64,000 nucleotides of DNA from Bacillota bacterium. GTDB taxonomy: Bacteria; Bacillota; Clostridia; Christensenellales; Aristaeellaceae. Within the stretch, counting starts at the first letter, position 1, and each line of letters begins with the position of its first letter. Below, one piece after another: positions 43,032 through 51,121 of the stretch. The notes under the pieces were generated by a model. The model was not told where the DNA came from. It worked only from the letters and a program-made list of their open reading frames with translations, and ran no database searches. The translations under genes and the position numbers were made by a program. The stretch is from the NCBI GenBank assembly GCA_023413135.1, contig JAEZQK010000063.1, forward strand, positions 61,891 to 125,890, written 5' to 3'.

Positions 43032-43952
43032 TTATGACTTCGTTCTGGGGTCGAGCGCGTCACGCAAACCATCACCAACGAAGTTCAGCGCGACAACCGA
43101 TAGGCAGATGAAAAAGCCCGGGACAAGGCCCAGATAGGGATAGAAACGGATATTGGCGCGGTTTTCGGAAAGGATCGTGCCCCATTCCGGCGTGGGGGAA
43201 GCAATGCCGATGCCCAGGAAGCCCAGGGACGCGATGGAAAGGATCGTGGCGCCAAGGCCAAGGGTTGCCGAGACGATCACCGGACCCAGGCCGTTGGGCA
43301 AAACGTGCTTGAAGAGGATGCGGAAGGGGCTGGTGCCGCAGCATTTTGCAGCCTCCACAAACTCCTGGTTTCGCAGGTTCAGGATCGAGGCCCGTACCGT
43401 TCTTGCATACCTTGGGAATCCGCCCATGGACAGGGCGATGAGCATCTTGAATGTACCTTGCCCCAGGGCCGAGACGACCGCCATGGCCATCAGCATCTGG
43501 GGAACGGCCATGAAAATATCGCACACGCGCATGATGACGTTGTCCACCTTGCCGCCCACATACCCCGCTATGCCGCCAAGCACGATCCCCATGCTCATGC
43601 TCATGCCAACGGAGACAAGGCCTGCGAACAGTGAAATCTGCCCGCCGTAGATCAGCCGTGCAAACAGATCGCGGCCCAATTGATCGGTGCCCAGAAGGTA
43701 AAGCGTTGAGGAGCCGTTCGAATTGTTCACAACGGTTCCGGGAGCCTTGAAGCGGTTGAGCATGCTTTGCTGGTACACCTTTTCATACGGGAGCCAAAGG
43801 GACGCGCTGAGGCAGAGCACCGCCAACACAAACAGGACGCACAGGCCGACAATTGCCAGTTTGTTTTTCTTGAACCGAAAGACGATCAGGCTCAGTTGGG
43901 ATTTGCCTTCAAGGCTGACCTTCTTCTTTTTTCTTGCTTCCGTCTTCAACAT
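43032..43952 (-). CDS. dipeptide/oligopeptide ABC transporter permease, DppC type
   Basis: A 306-residue permease started at ATG 43952, with TGGAG seven bases upstream; an ATG seven codons earlier overlaps the previous gene. The N-terminal region (FKKNKLAIVGLCVLFVLAVL) and the loop YLLGTDQLGRDLFARLIYGG are typical of the DppC/OppC class. The EAA motif is FVEAAKCCGTSPFRILFKHVLPN near residue 190. It forms a heterodimer with the DppB-type subunit. Confidence 0.9.
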   Translation of the reverse strand: MLKTEARKKKKVSLEGKSQLSLIVFRFKKNKLAIVGLCVLFVLAVLCLSASLWLPYEKVYQQSMLNRFKAPGTVVNNSNGSSTLYLLGTDQLGRDLFARLIYGGQISLFAGLVSVGMSMSMGIVLGGIAGYVGGKVDNVIMRVCDIFMAVPQMLMAMAVVSALGQGTFKMLIALSMGGFPRYARTVRASILNLRNQEFVEAAKCCGTSPFRILFKHVLPNGLGPVIVSATLGLGATILSIASLGFLGIGIASPTPEWGTILSENRANIRFYPYLGLVPGFFICLSVVALNFVGDGLRDALDPRTKS

Positions 43953-43972
43953 AACAACACTCCATTCTAGCA

Positions 43973-44902
43973 TTACCGGCCAAATTTGACACGCGGGTCG
44001 ATCAAACCATACAGAAGATCAACGCACAGGTTCACTACGCCCACAAAGATGGAGATCACGAACAGAATCCCCATCACCACGGGCACATCGCGGATCTTGA
44101 CGGCATTTATCATCAGCGAAGCGACGCCCGGGATGGCGAAGACGCTCTCCGTCACGATGGCGCCGCCCAAAAGGTTGGCAAAAGACATGCCCAGGCCTGT
44201 AACAACGGGCAGCATGCCGTTTCGCATGACGTGGCGGAGCACGATGCGGTTTTCCGTGCAGCCTTTGGCGCGGGCAGTCCGAACATAATCCTGCTTGATG
44301 ACATCCAGCATCGAACTGCGCGTCATGCGGACCTGGCCGGCCAACTGGGCAGCAGCCAGCGTAAACGCGGGCAGTATGAAGTGTATCCACGAATCCGCGC
44401 CGGTGGCGGGCAGCCAATGCAGCCCGAGCGCGAAGTAGATTTGAGCCATGAGGCCGAACCAAAAGGCGGGCATGGAGGAAAACAGCATGGCGACGGCCAG
44501 CGTTACGTAATCAAGGCCGCTGTACTGCTTTACTGCCGTGACGACGCCCAGGGAGATGCCGACAATTGCGGAAATGGCCATGGCCATCATGCCCAGGCGG
44601 AGCGTGTTGGGCAGACGCCCGACAAATTCATTCATCACGTTAAAACCGCTGAACCAGGAATTTCCGAAATCTCCCGTGACCGCTTTGGCCATATAGGTGA
44701 CATACCGTATCAAAAGAGGTTCATTTAAACCCAGCTCGGCTCGCTTTTCCGCGATCATCTGGGGGGTAGCATCCGCGCCGGCAAGCATTACGGCAGGGTC
44801 ACCCGGCGCGACCGACATGATCAGGAAAATGAAGAATGTGATGCCGATGACCACAGGTATCAGCATGAGCAGGCGCTTACCGATGTACTTTATCACGTGC
44901 AT
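43973..44902 (-). CDS. dipeptide/oligopeptide ABC transporter permease, DppB type
   Basis: A 309-residue permease. The first helix (LLMLIPVVIGITFFIFLIM) is followed by a periplasmic loop with ADATPQMIAEKRAELGL, as in DppB. The EAA loop reads DYVRTARAKGCTENRIVLRH near residue 205. It starts 107 bases after the binding-protein stop, with a strong hairpin in between, and ends 20 bases before the DppC-type start. The operon order A-B-C-D-F is classical. Confidence 0.9.
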   Translation of the reverse strand: MHVIKYIGKRLLMLIPVVIGITFFIFLIMSVAPGDPAVMLAGADATPQMIAEKRAELGLNEPLLIRYVTYMAKAVTGDFGNSWFSGFNVMNEFVGRLPNTLRLGMMAMAISAIVGISLGVVTAVKQYSGLDYVTLAVAMLFSSMPAFWFGLMAQIYFALGLHWLPATGADSWIHFILPAFTLAAAQLAGQVRMTRSSMLDVIKQDYVRTARAKGCTENRIVLRHVMRNGMLPVVTGLGMSFANLLGGAIVTESVFAIPGVASLMINAVKIRDVPVVMGILFVISIFVGVVNLCVDLLYGLIDPRVKFGR

Positions 44903-44924
44903 CCCTCCGCGGCAGTTTAAAATT

Positions 44925-44965
44925 GTAGGGTTAACGATCCCATACAGATGAGTCGTTAACCCTAC
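44925..44965 (-). terminator. intercistronic hairpin after the first binding-protein gene
   Basis: GTAGGGTTAACGA (44925-44937) and TCGTTAACCCTAC (44953-44965) form a perfect 13-bp stem. On the minus strand it is followed by AATTTTAAA, a weak U-tract. It probably lets partial readthrough into the permeases or protects the upstream mRNA 3' end, making the binding protein more abundant. It could also be a REP-type element. Confidence 0.65.
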
Positions 44966-45009
44966 GGGATAGTCAGCTTGCTACAGCGACCGATGACTAC
45001 CTTTTGTGA

Positions 45010-46542
45010 TTACCAAGCCCAATCGCTGAAGTAGTACATGCCCACAAGAGCGCCGGGTTCCACGCCTTTGAGATCCTTGTTGAACGCGACGACGTTCAGG
45101 TCATAGTACAGGCAGGTGGCCAAGCCATTGTCGGTGACCAGGTTGGCGACCTCGGTATAGATTTCCGTGCGCTTGTCGTTGTTCGGCTCGGCACGGCCGG
45201 CGCGGACCAGCTCGGTGAGCTTGCTGTCCAGCTCTTCGCCCAGGCCGCGGTCATAGGTGGTGTTGAGGTTATCCTTGTCGTATGTGAAGAAGTAGGCGTC
45301 ACAGTCCATCAGCGAGGAGGAGGAGGCACGCATGTTCAGACCGAATTCGCCGCTGTTTTTCATGTAGTCGTCATAGGTGGGGGCATCGACGGCAGCCATC
45401 GTGGCATTGATGCCCAGGCTGATGAGCTGCCCCTGGACGATCTGGCAGGCCATTTCGGCCTTGGTGCCGGCGACGCAGAGGATCTTGACTTCCTCGCCTT
45501 TATAGTTGGATTTGGCCAGGTATTCCTTGGCTTTCTTCAGGTCAAACTCGATGGCCCTGTAGGTGCCGGGAACGGGACGGGCATTAAAGAAGAACGGCAT
45601 CTGGATGTCACCGATTTCGGCCAGGCCTTCGTTGGTGCCGATGTTGACTTCTTCCTTGTTGATCGCATGAGCAATCGCCAAGCGCAGATTCAAATCGGCG
45701 GTGGGCTGGGTGGCCTTCATGTTAAACTGAAGGTTGCTGAAGGTGGCAGCAGACGACGTTTTGTAGGTGACTTTGCCATTGGGATCAAGCTGCATGAGGG
45801 GAGTGATGTTCGCGTTGAGCAATACATCGATTTCGCTGTTTTCCAAAGCGATCATCTGGGTGTTTACGTCGGACATCACGCGGAAAGTGATATCCTTGAT
45901 GGCCGGCTGCTCGCCCCAATAATACTCGTTGGCGGTCAGGGTGACATGATCGCCGGAGACATACTCGACAAACTTGTAGGGACCCGTGCCGATGGGGGCG
46001 GCATCGTAGCCATCCTCGCCGACCTTCTCAAAGTAAGCTTTGCTGTAGATCAACGCATAGCGGTTGCACAGCGCATTGATGAAGCCGCCGAAGGGAGAGG
46101 TCAAATAGATCACCACGGTCTCGTCGTCGACTTTTTCGCAGCGGTCGTAGTTGGTCAGCTGCGTCTGGCCGCCGCGGGTGCTGGCAGTATAGTTCATGGA
46201 GTACACCACGTCATCCACGGTCATATCGCTGCCATCGCTGAACTTGACGCCCTGGCGGATCTTCATGGTATACGCCAGGCCATCCTCAGACACACTCCAC
46301 TCGGTGGCCAGAAGCCCCTCGTAAGTGCCGTCGACATTGCGCTTGATCAGGGAGTCATAGATGTTGTGGATGATCGGGACCTCATCCATGTTTGTTCCTT
46401 TTGTGCTGTGGCAAACGAAGAAGGCATTCGGTTCGGCCGCTGCGCCAACGACAACGCTCGTCTTTGCTTCAGCCTGGGCCGGGATGGAGCCTAGCATCAT
46501 TAGCACAACCAGCAGTAGGGCGATTAACCTTGTGTGTTTCAT
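45010..46542 (-). CDS. dipeptide/oligopeptide-type solute-binding protein (first importer)
   Basis: A 510-residue family 5 binding protein, the standard DppA size. The Sec signal peptide covers residues 1-25 (MKHTRLIALLLVVLMMLGSI) with a cut near AQAEA; there is no lipobox. Typical elements are YTMKIRQGVKFSDGSDMTVDDVVYS and IGTGPYKFVEYV. GGAGAGG precedes the ATG. It is the first gene of the long operon ending at 24726, so its ligand should be the operon's substrate. Family 5 ligands are often peptides, but also sugars, glutathione or heme. Confidence 0.9.
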   Translation of the reverse strand: MKHTRLIALLLVVLMMLGSIPAQAEAKTSVVVGAAAEPNAFFVCHSTKGTNMDEVPIIHNIYDSLIKRNVDGTYEGLLATEWSVSEDGLAYTMKIRQGVKFSDGSDMTVDDVVYSMNYTASTRGGQTQLTNYDRCEKVDDETVVIYLTSPFGGFINALCNRYALIYSKAYFEKVGEDGYDAAPIGTGPYKFVEYVSGDHVTLTANEYYWGEQPAIKDITFRVMSDVNTQMIALENSEIDVLLNANITPLMQLDPNGKVTYKTSSAATFSNLQFNMKATQPTADLNLRLAIAHAINKEEVNIGTNEGLAEIGDIQMPFFFNARPVPGTYRAIEFDLKKAKEYLAKSNYKGEEVKILCVAGTKAEMACQIVQGQLISLGINATMAAVDAPTYDDYMKNSGEFGLNMRASSSSLMDCDAYFFTYDKDNLNTTYDRGLGEELDSKLTELVRAGRAEPNNDKRTEIYTEVANLVTDNGLATCLYYDLNVVAFNKDLKGVEPGALVGMYYFSDWAW

Positions 46543-46709
46543 TTGTCTACCTCTCCAATCGCAATTATTGTTGTCCCGAAAAGGAAGACTGCGGTTTTTA
46601 GGGCAAGAAAAATAAGCCGGATGAACAGAAAATTACTAGATAAATACCTGTTCAACGGCGTTTTTCTATTACCGCCATCTTCGTTTCCGAAGACAATCTT
46701 TATATTCAG

Positions 46710-46719
46710 TATACGTATA
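46710..46719. promoter_or_regulatory. 10-bp palindrome upstream of the 17-gene operon
   Basis: TATACGTATA is a perfect palindrome about 170 bases before the first gene. It may be the core of an operator for the GntR, IclR or CdaR proteins encoded at 21341-24500, but no second copy was seen near those genes. Confidence 0.25.
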
Positions 46720-46864
46720 TTAAGCTGTCATAGCAATGAATAACCACATAAAAAGAGGCCGCATTTCTGTATCACTAACACATATGAAATCAATGACAGC
46801 GGTATGATTCATACTTTTATCATATAAAGAGGATCATTTAGACGTATCTTATTACCCCCGCCCA

Positions 46865-46897
46865 TAAAAAAGAAGCCGGGACCATAGCCCCGGCTTC
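46865..46897 (-). terminator. rho-independent terminator of the second importer operon
   Basis: Read on the minus strand, GAAGCCGGG and CCCGGCTTC form a nine-bp stem (46889-46897 with 46872-46880) followed by TTTTTTAT. It lies 63 bases after the stop of the double ATPase gene. Confidence 0.9.
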
Positions 46898-46960
46898 CTA
46901 ATGTGTAGATTCGTCAGCCACCATTCGCCAATTGCCTCCGCGAGTGATGGACCTAATCAG

Positions 46961-49039
46961 TTACAGCCCCAGTTCAATGCGGTAGCTGTCCATCTCGCGC
47001 TCATTGGCGTAGATGAAATGACCAGGCAGGACTTCGCACCATACAGGACCATCCTTGGTGTAGTCATGCACGGAGGGATCGTACACCAGCAGCTGCTTGC
47101 TGCGCTCCAGATAGGGATTGGGGTTGGGCGCGGCGGAGAGCAGCGCCTTGGTGTAGGGATGCAGGGGGTGACGGAATAGCTCTTCAGCCTCCGCCAGTTC
47201 AACGATGCGGCCCTTGTGGATGACGGCAATGCGGTCGGAGATGAACCGTACCACGGACAGGTCATGGGCAATGAACAGGTAGGTTAAGCCGCGCTTTTGC
47301 TTTAGCTCATTGAGCAGATTCAGCACCTGCGCACGGATGGATACATCCAGTGCGGAGATGGGCTCGTCTGCCACGATGAACTCAGGCTCCATGACCAGCG
47401 AACGCGCGATACCAATGCGCTGACGCTGGCCGCCGGAGAACTCATGGGGGAACCGGCTGGAGAATTCAGGCAGCAGGCCAACCTCTTCCAGAGCCTTGCA
47501 CACCTTGGCTTCGCGGTCGGCAGTATCCTTGTACAGGTGATGGTTCAACAGGCCTTCGGAGATGATATAGTCAACCTTGGCGCGCTCATTCAGGGAGGCC
47601 ATGGGATCCTGGAAAATCATCTGCATGCTGCGGATAACCTCAAGGTCCAGCTCCTTTGGAATTTGTCCGCTGATCCGGCGCCCCTTATAGAGCACCTCAC
47701 CGCCGGTTACAGGGTTAATACGGACGATAGCGCGGCCTATGGTGGTTTTCCCGGAACCGGACTCACCTACCAGCGAAAGGGTTTCGCCGCGGTAGATCGT
47801 AAGGTTTACATCGTCAACGGCTACAAACTTCCTTCTGCCGCCGCCAAATGTCACCTGCATATTCTTGATCTCAACGAGAGACTCCCGGTTGGGATCCTCG
47901 TGAGGATGATACATGGACGGCGCATGGACGTCCACCTGCAGGTGCTGCATGCTCAGCTTGCGGATAGAGTCGGGACGCTCGACCTTAGGCGCACGGGGGT
48001 CCATCATCCAGGTTTTGGCCTGATGGGTGAGCGTCACATCATACATCGGCGGCTCTTCCAGAAAGTCAATGTTCAATGCCTTGCGGTTGCGGGGCGCGAA
48101 AGAGTCGCCAACGATCTTGTTGAACAGGTTGGGTGGCGTACCATCAATGGCAGGAAGTTTTTCGCCCTTCACGCCCAACTGGGGCAGAGCGCTCAAAAGC
48201 GCCCAGCTGTAGGGGTGCCAGGCATCGAAGAAGATCTCGTTGACCATGCCGATTTCAATAATTTGACCGGCATACATCACAGCCACGCGGTCGGCCACGT
48301 TGGCTACAACACCCAAGTCGTGGGTGATGTAAATGATGGTCATGCCATGATCCCTCTGCAGTTTGCGGATCAGGTCGAGAATCTGGGCCTGAATGGTCAC
48401 ATCCAGCGCGGTGGTAGGTTCGTCGCAGATGAGAATCTGCGGCTTGCAGGCCACGGCGATGGCGATGACCACGCGCTGGCGCATGCCGCCGGAGAATTCG
48501 TGCGGATACTGATTGTAGCGGCGCTCCGGATCAGGAATACCCACCAGCTCCAGCATGCGGATGGCTTCCTTCTTTGCTTGTGCGCCGTGCAGATCCTGGT
48601 GCAGCTCAATGGATTCCTGAATCTGAGAACCTATTTTCTTGAGGGGGTTCAGGCTGGTCATGGGGTCCTGCGTCACCATGGCGATTTTCTTGCCGCGGAT
48701 CATGCGCCATTCACGCTCGGTGGTAAACTTGGCCAGATCATGGCCGCCATACAGGATAGAGCCGCCGGTCACAGACCCATTTTTATCCAGCATCCCGACG
48801 AAAGACTTGGTAAACACAGACTTGCCGGAGCCGGACTCACCCACGATCGCAAGGGTTTCACCATCATATAAATCCAGGGAACAACCGCGTATCGCCTTCA
48901 GGTGCTGGCCACGCAGCGTAAACTCGATCTCCACATCCTTGGCGGACAAAATAGGTTCGTTTGCCAGAATCTGCTTGGAACGGGTTTCAAAATCGATATT
49001 CTCAAAACCTTCGGCTTTGCTTAACATCTTCTCACTCAT
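46961..49039 (-). CDS. fused double ATPase of an oligopeptide ABC transporter (DppD-DppF)
   Basis: A 692-residue protein with two complete ATPase halves. Half one (about 25-340) has Walker A GESGSGKSVF, signature FSGGMRQRV and Walker B LICDEPTTALDV. Half two (about 395-690) has GESGSGKTTIG, FSGGQRQRIG and FIVADEPISALDVS. The linker holds APRNRKALNIDFLEEPPMYD. Both nucleotide-binding subunits of the second importer are thus on one chain, as in GsiA or YejF, while the first importer keeps them separate. It starts twelve bases after the permease gene at 49052 and is the last gene of its operon. Confidence 0.92.
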   Translation of the reverse strand: MSEKMLSKAEGFENIDFETRSKQILANEPILSAKDVEIEFTLRGQHLKAIRGCSLDLYDGETLAIVGESGSGKSVFTKSFVGMLDKNGSVTGGSILYGGHDLAKFTTEREWRMIRGKKIAMVTQDPMTSLNPLKKIGSQIQESIELHQDLHGAQAKKEAIRMLELVGIPDPERRYNQYPHEFSGGMRQRVVIAIAVACKPQILICDEPTTALDVTIQAQILDLIRKLQRDHGMTIIYITHDLGVVANVADRVAVMYAGQIIEIGMVNEIFFDAWHPYSWALLSALPQLGVKGEKLPAIDGTPPNLFNKIVGDSFAPRNRKALNIDFLEEPPMYDVTLTHQAKTWMMDPRAPKVERPDSIRKLSMQHLQVDVHAPSMYHPHEDPNRESLVEIKNMQVTFGGGRRKFVAVDDVNLTIYRGETLSLVGESGSGKTTIGRAIVRINPVTGGEVLYKGRRISGQIPKELDLEVIRSMQMIFQDPMASLNERAKVDYIISEGLLNHHLYKDTADREAKVCKALEEVGLLPEFSSRFPHEFSGGQRQRIGIARSLVMEPEFIVADEPISALDVSIRAQVLNLLNELKQKRGLTYLFIAHDLSVVRFISDRIAVIHKGRIVELAEAEELFRHPLHPYTKALLSAAPNPNPYLERSKQLLVYDPSVHDYTKDGPVWCEVLPGHFIYANEREMDSYRIELGL

Positions 49040-49051
49040 TTGCGGCCTCCA

Positions 49052-50068
49052 TCAAACGTGATTACGCGGGTCGCACGCATCTGAGAAAGCGTTGCCCACC
49101 AGGTAGAAAGTGACCGTGATCACGGATACAATGGAGGCAGGGAACACCAGCAGGTAAGGATAATCCAGGAAAAAGCTGCGGGCATTCCTTAGCAGAATGC
49201 CAAGGGACGGTGTGGAAATGTCCATCAGCCCGAGGTACGCCAGCGTTGTCTCATAAGCGATGGTGCCGGGGATGGCCAGGGCCAGGCGCAGAACAATCAC
49301 GCTGACAAGGTAGGGCAGAATATTCTTGGTGAGGATACGCCTCAGGCTGGTACCCAGGCAGCGGGAGGCAAGATTGTATTCACGGTCACGGTACATGAAA
49401 ACAAGATTGCGCACATTGCGGGCCGTCGACAGCCAGCCAAAGCCAATGATAGCTGCCGCCATAATGAAGTAGCTCTTGCCGATCATCAGGGCTATCAGCG
49501 TCATATATATGATGGTAGGTATATTGTCAATCAAATTGTACAGCTCGGTGAAGAAGCGGTCCAGTTTGCGGACATACCCCCATACAAGGCCGATGATCAC
49601 ACCGAGAAGGATTTGTCCCATGGCCACGGACACTGCCAAGATGATGGAAGTCCTCGTAGCGTACCACACTTGCGACCAATAGTCGCGGCCCAGGTTGTCC
49701 GTGCCGAACCAAAACTCGTTGTTGGGCGAGGTGAACATCAGCGAATCGGTAATGCGCAGATTATTAACATCAAACTTGCTGATTTGGACCGCCACAAACG
49801 TAAAAATAAAGAGGAGCATGAATACGACAAGCATGACCACAGCGGTTTTTCTCTTTAAAAAATTTCGCCATACACTCTTCCAATAGGAATATTCGGAATA
49901 GCCGATACGCTCGGCGTCCTGCTCACGATATTCGGCATATTCAAACAGCTGCTTTTCGGGCATCTGCGAACGCGCCTTCACATAAATGCGGTCGTGAACA
50001 TATTTTCCCTCTGCGCTGTTATCTATGGACGCCTTATTGACCGTCAAATCAACAACTTTCCTGTTCAT
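49052..50068 (-). CDS. oligopeptide ABC transporter permease, OppC type
   Basis: A 338-residue permease. It has a long cytoplasmic N-terminus (about 75 residues, with EYAEYREQDAERIGYSEYSY), then a first helix (VVMLVVFMLLFIFTFVAV), the periplasmic WFGTDNLGRDYWSQVWYATR and the EAA loop YNLASRCLGTSLRRILTKN. The start touches the last base of the OppB-type stop codon. With the OppB-type subunit it forms the membrane channel of the second importer. Confidence 0.88.
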   Translation of the reverse strand: MNRKVVDLTVNKASIDNSAEGKYVHDRIYVKARSQMPEKQLFEYAEYREQDAERIGYSEYSYWKSVWRNFLKRKTAVVMLVVFMLLFIFTFVAVQISKFDVNNLRITDSLMFTSPNNEFWFGTDNLGRDYWSQVWYATRTSIILAVSVAMGQILLGVIIGLVWGYVRKLDRFFTELYNLIDNIPTIIYMTLIALMIGKSYFIMAAAIIGFGWLSTARNVRNLVFMYRDREYNLASRCLGTSLRRILTKNILPYLVSVIVLRLALAIPGTIAYETTLAYLGLMDISTPSLGILLRNARSFFLDYPYLLVFPASIVSVITVTFYLVGNAFSDACDPRNHV

Positions 50069-51021
50069 CAGCGCGTCTCTCCCTTACTTGTCAAACGAAT
50101 CCGAGGATCGATCAGGGTCATCAGGACATCCCCGAAAAACACGCCAATAATTCCTAAAGAGGCATACAGCATAACGATGCCCTGGACAACATTTGTATCA
50201 TAACGGGAGATCGCATCGGTGAGCATGGGGCCCATACCGGGCACGGAGAAGAACCGCTCCACCAATAGCGAGCCGCCGACAGTTAGCAAAATGGAATAAG
50301 GTAAGTACTGCGCCAAAGGCACAAAAGCATTCTTCAAAACGTGCCTGTACATAACGCTGCGCGTGGAAAGCCCCTTCAGCCTGGCAAGGCGTATATAGTC
50401 CTTGTTCAATTCATCCACCATGTAGCGGCGCGTCCACAGCATGTAGCCAGCGATGGAGCCTATCGCCAGGCAGATGATCGGCAGGACTGAAGAAATTTCA
50501 GGTTTTCGGGCGGAATACATAGATGGCATACCAAATATTCTGGCGCCAAGCGCCAATATCAATGAGAAAGATACAAGGTGTGGAACGGCATTGACAAATA
50601 CGGTATAGGCCGTGCCTATATGATCAAACAGGCCATCCTTATAGCGTGCCTGCAGCACGCCAAGAGAAACGCCTAGTGCAAGGGCAATGCCCAGCGCAAT
50701 CAAGCCAAGGCGCATGGAGATGGTGAATTTATTCCCGATCAATTCCGCCACAGGCATATTCTTCTGAACGCGCCGGCTGGTGCCCAGATCAAATTCCGTA
50801 AAAACCTGCTTGTAAAAGCGGCCCAGCTGCGTCATCGGATGATCCAGGAGCCCAGCGGCCAGCAGCCTGTCATGCTTTTGCGTTTCAGTGAGCTTGATCA
50901 GCTCATCCTCCGAGAAGTAATAATCGGTAGGCAGCAGGCGAAGCAGCAGAAAAACAACCGTCACCACCAGCAGCACCGTGAAAACAGACTGCAGCAGCCG
51001 CTTGACCGTGTACTTGACCAT
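50068..51021 (-). CDS. oligopeptide ABC transporter permease, OppB type
   Basis: A 317-residue permease. The first helix is LLQSVFTVLLVVTVVFLLLR, and the EAA-type loop reads DYIRLARLKGLSTRSVMYRH near residue 215. The periplasmic region after the first helix has LIKLTETQKHDRLLAAGL, in line with OppB-like proteins. It is separated from the binding-protein gene by 100 bases containing a hairpin. Pairing with the OppC-type permease downstream is expected. Confidence 0.88.
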   Translation of the reverse strand: MVKYTVKRLLQSVFTVLLVVTVVFLLLRLLPTDYYFSEDELIKLTETQKHDRLLAAGLLDHPMTQLGRFYKQVFTEFDLGTSRRVQKNMPVAELIGNKFTISMRLGLIALGIALALGVSLGVLQARYKDGLFDHIGTAYTVFVNAVPHLVSFSLILALGARIFGMPSMYSARKPEISSVLPIICLAIGSIAGYMLWTRRYMVDELNKDYIRLARLKGLSTRSVMYRHVLKNAFVPLAQYLPYSILLTVGGSLLVERFFSVPGMGPMLTDAISRYDTNVVQGIVMLYASLGIIGVFFGDVLMTLIDPRIRLTSKGETR

Positions 51022-51058
51022 CTCAATCCCCTAACTTTCCTGAAAACTGATAAAAGAA

Positions 51059-51090
51059 TCTGGGGTGGCCCCCGAAGGAGCCTCCCCAGA
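51059..51090 (-). terminator. intercistronic hairpin after the second binding-protein gene
   Basis: TCTGGGGTGGC (51059-51069) pairs with GCCTCCCCAGA (51080-51090) with one mismatch. On the minus strand it is followed by TTCTTTTATC. It probably causes partial termination between the binding protein and the permeases, a common way to keep the binding protein in excess. Confidence 0.7.
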
Positions 51091-51121
51091 AACTTCGTTG
51101 CCGGCAAGCCGACTGAAACAA

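Larger units (their letters stand above)
46543..46960. other. promoter region of the 17-gene operon and 3' end of the second importer operon
   Basis: No gene. The left part is the leader and promoter region of the operon beginning at 46542. It is AT-rich and includes the palindrome at 46710-46719. I see no convincing -35/-10 pair and no riboswitch that I recognise. The right part carries the terminator at 46865-46897. Confidence 0.6.

Noticed and set aside
47444..48871. A 475-codon plus-strand frame opposite the double ATPase gene.
   Set aside because: It is a shadow of a strongly conserved ATPase whose motifs are all on the minus strand.
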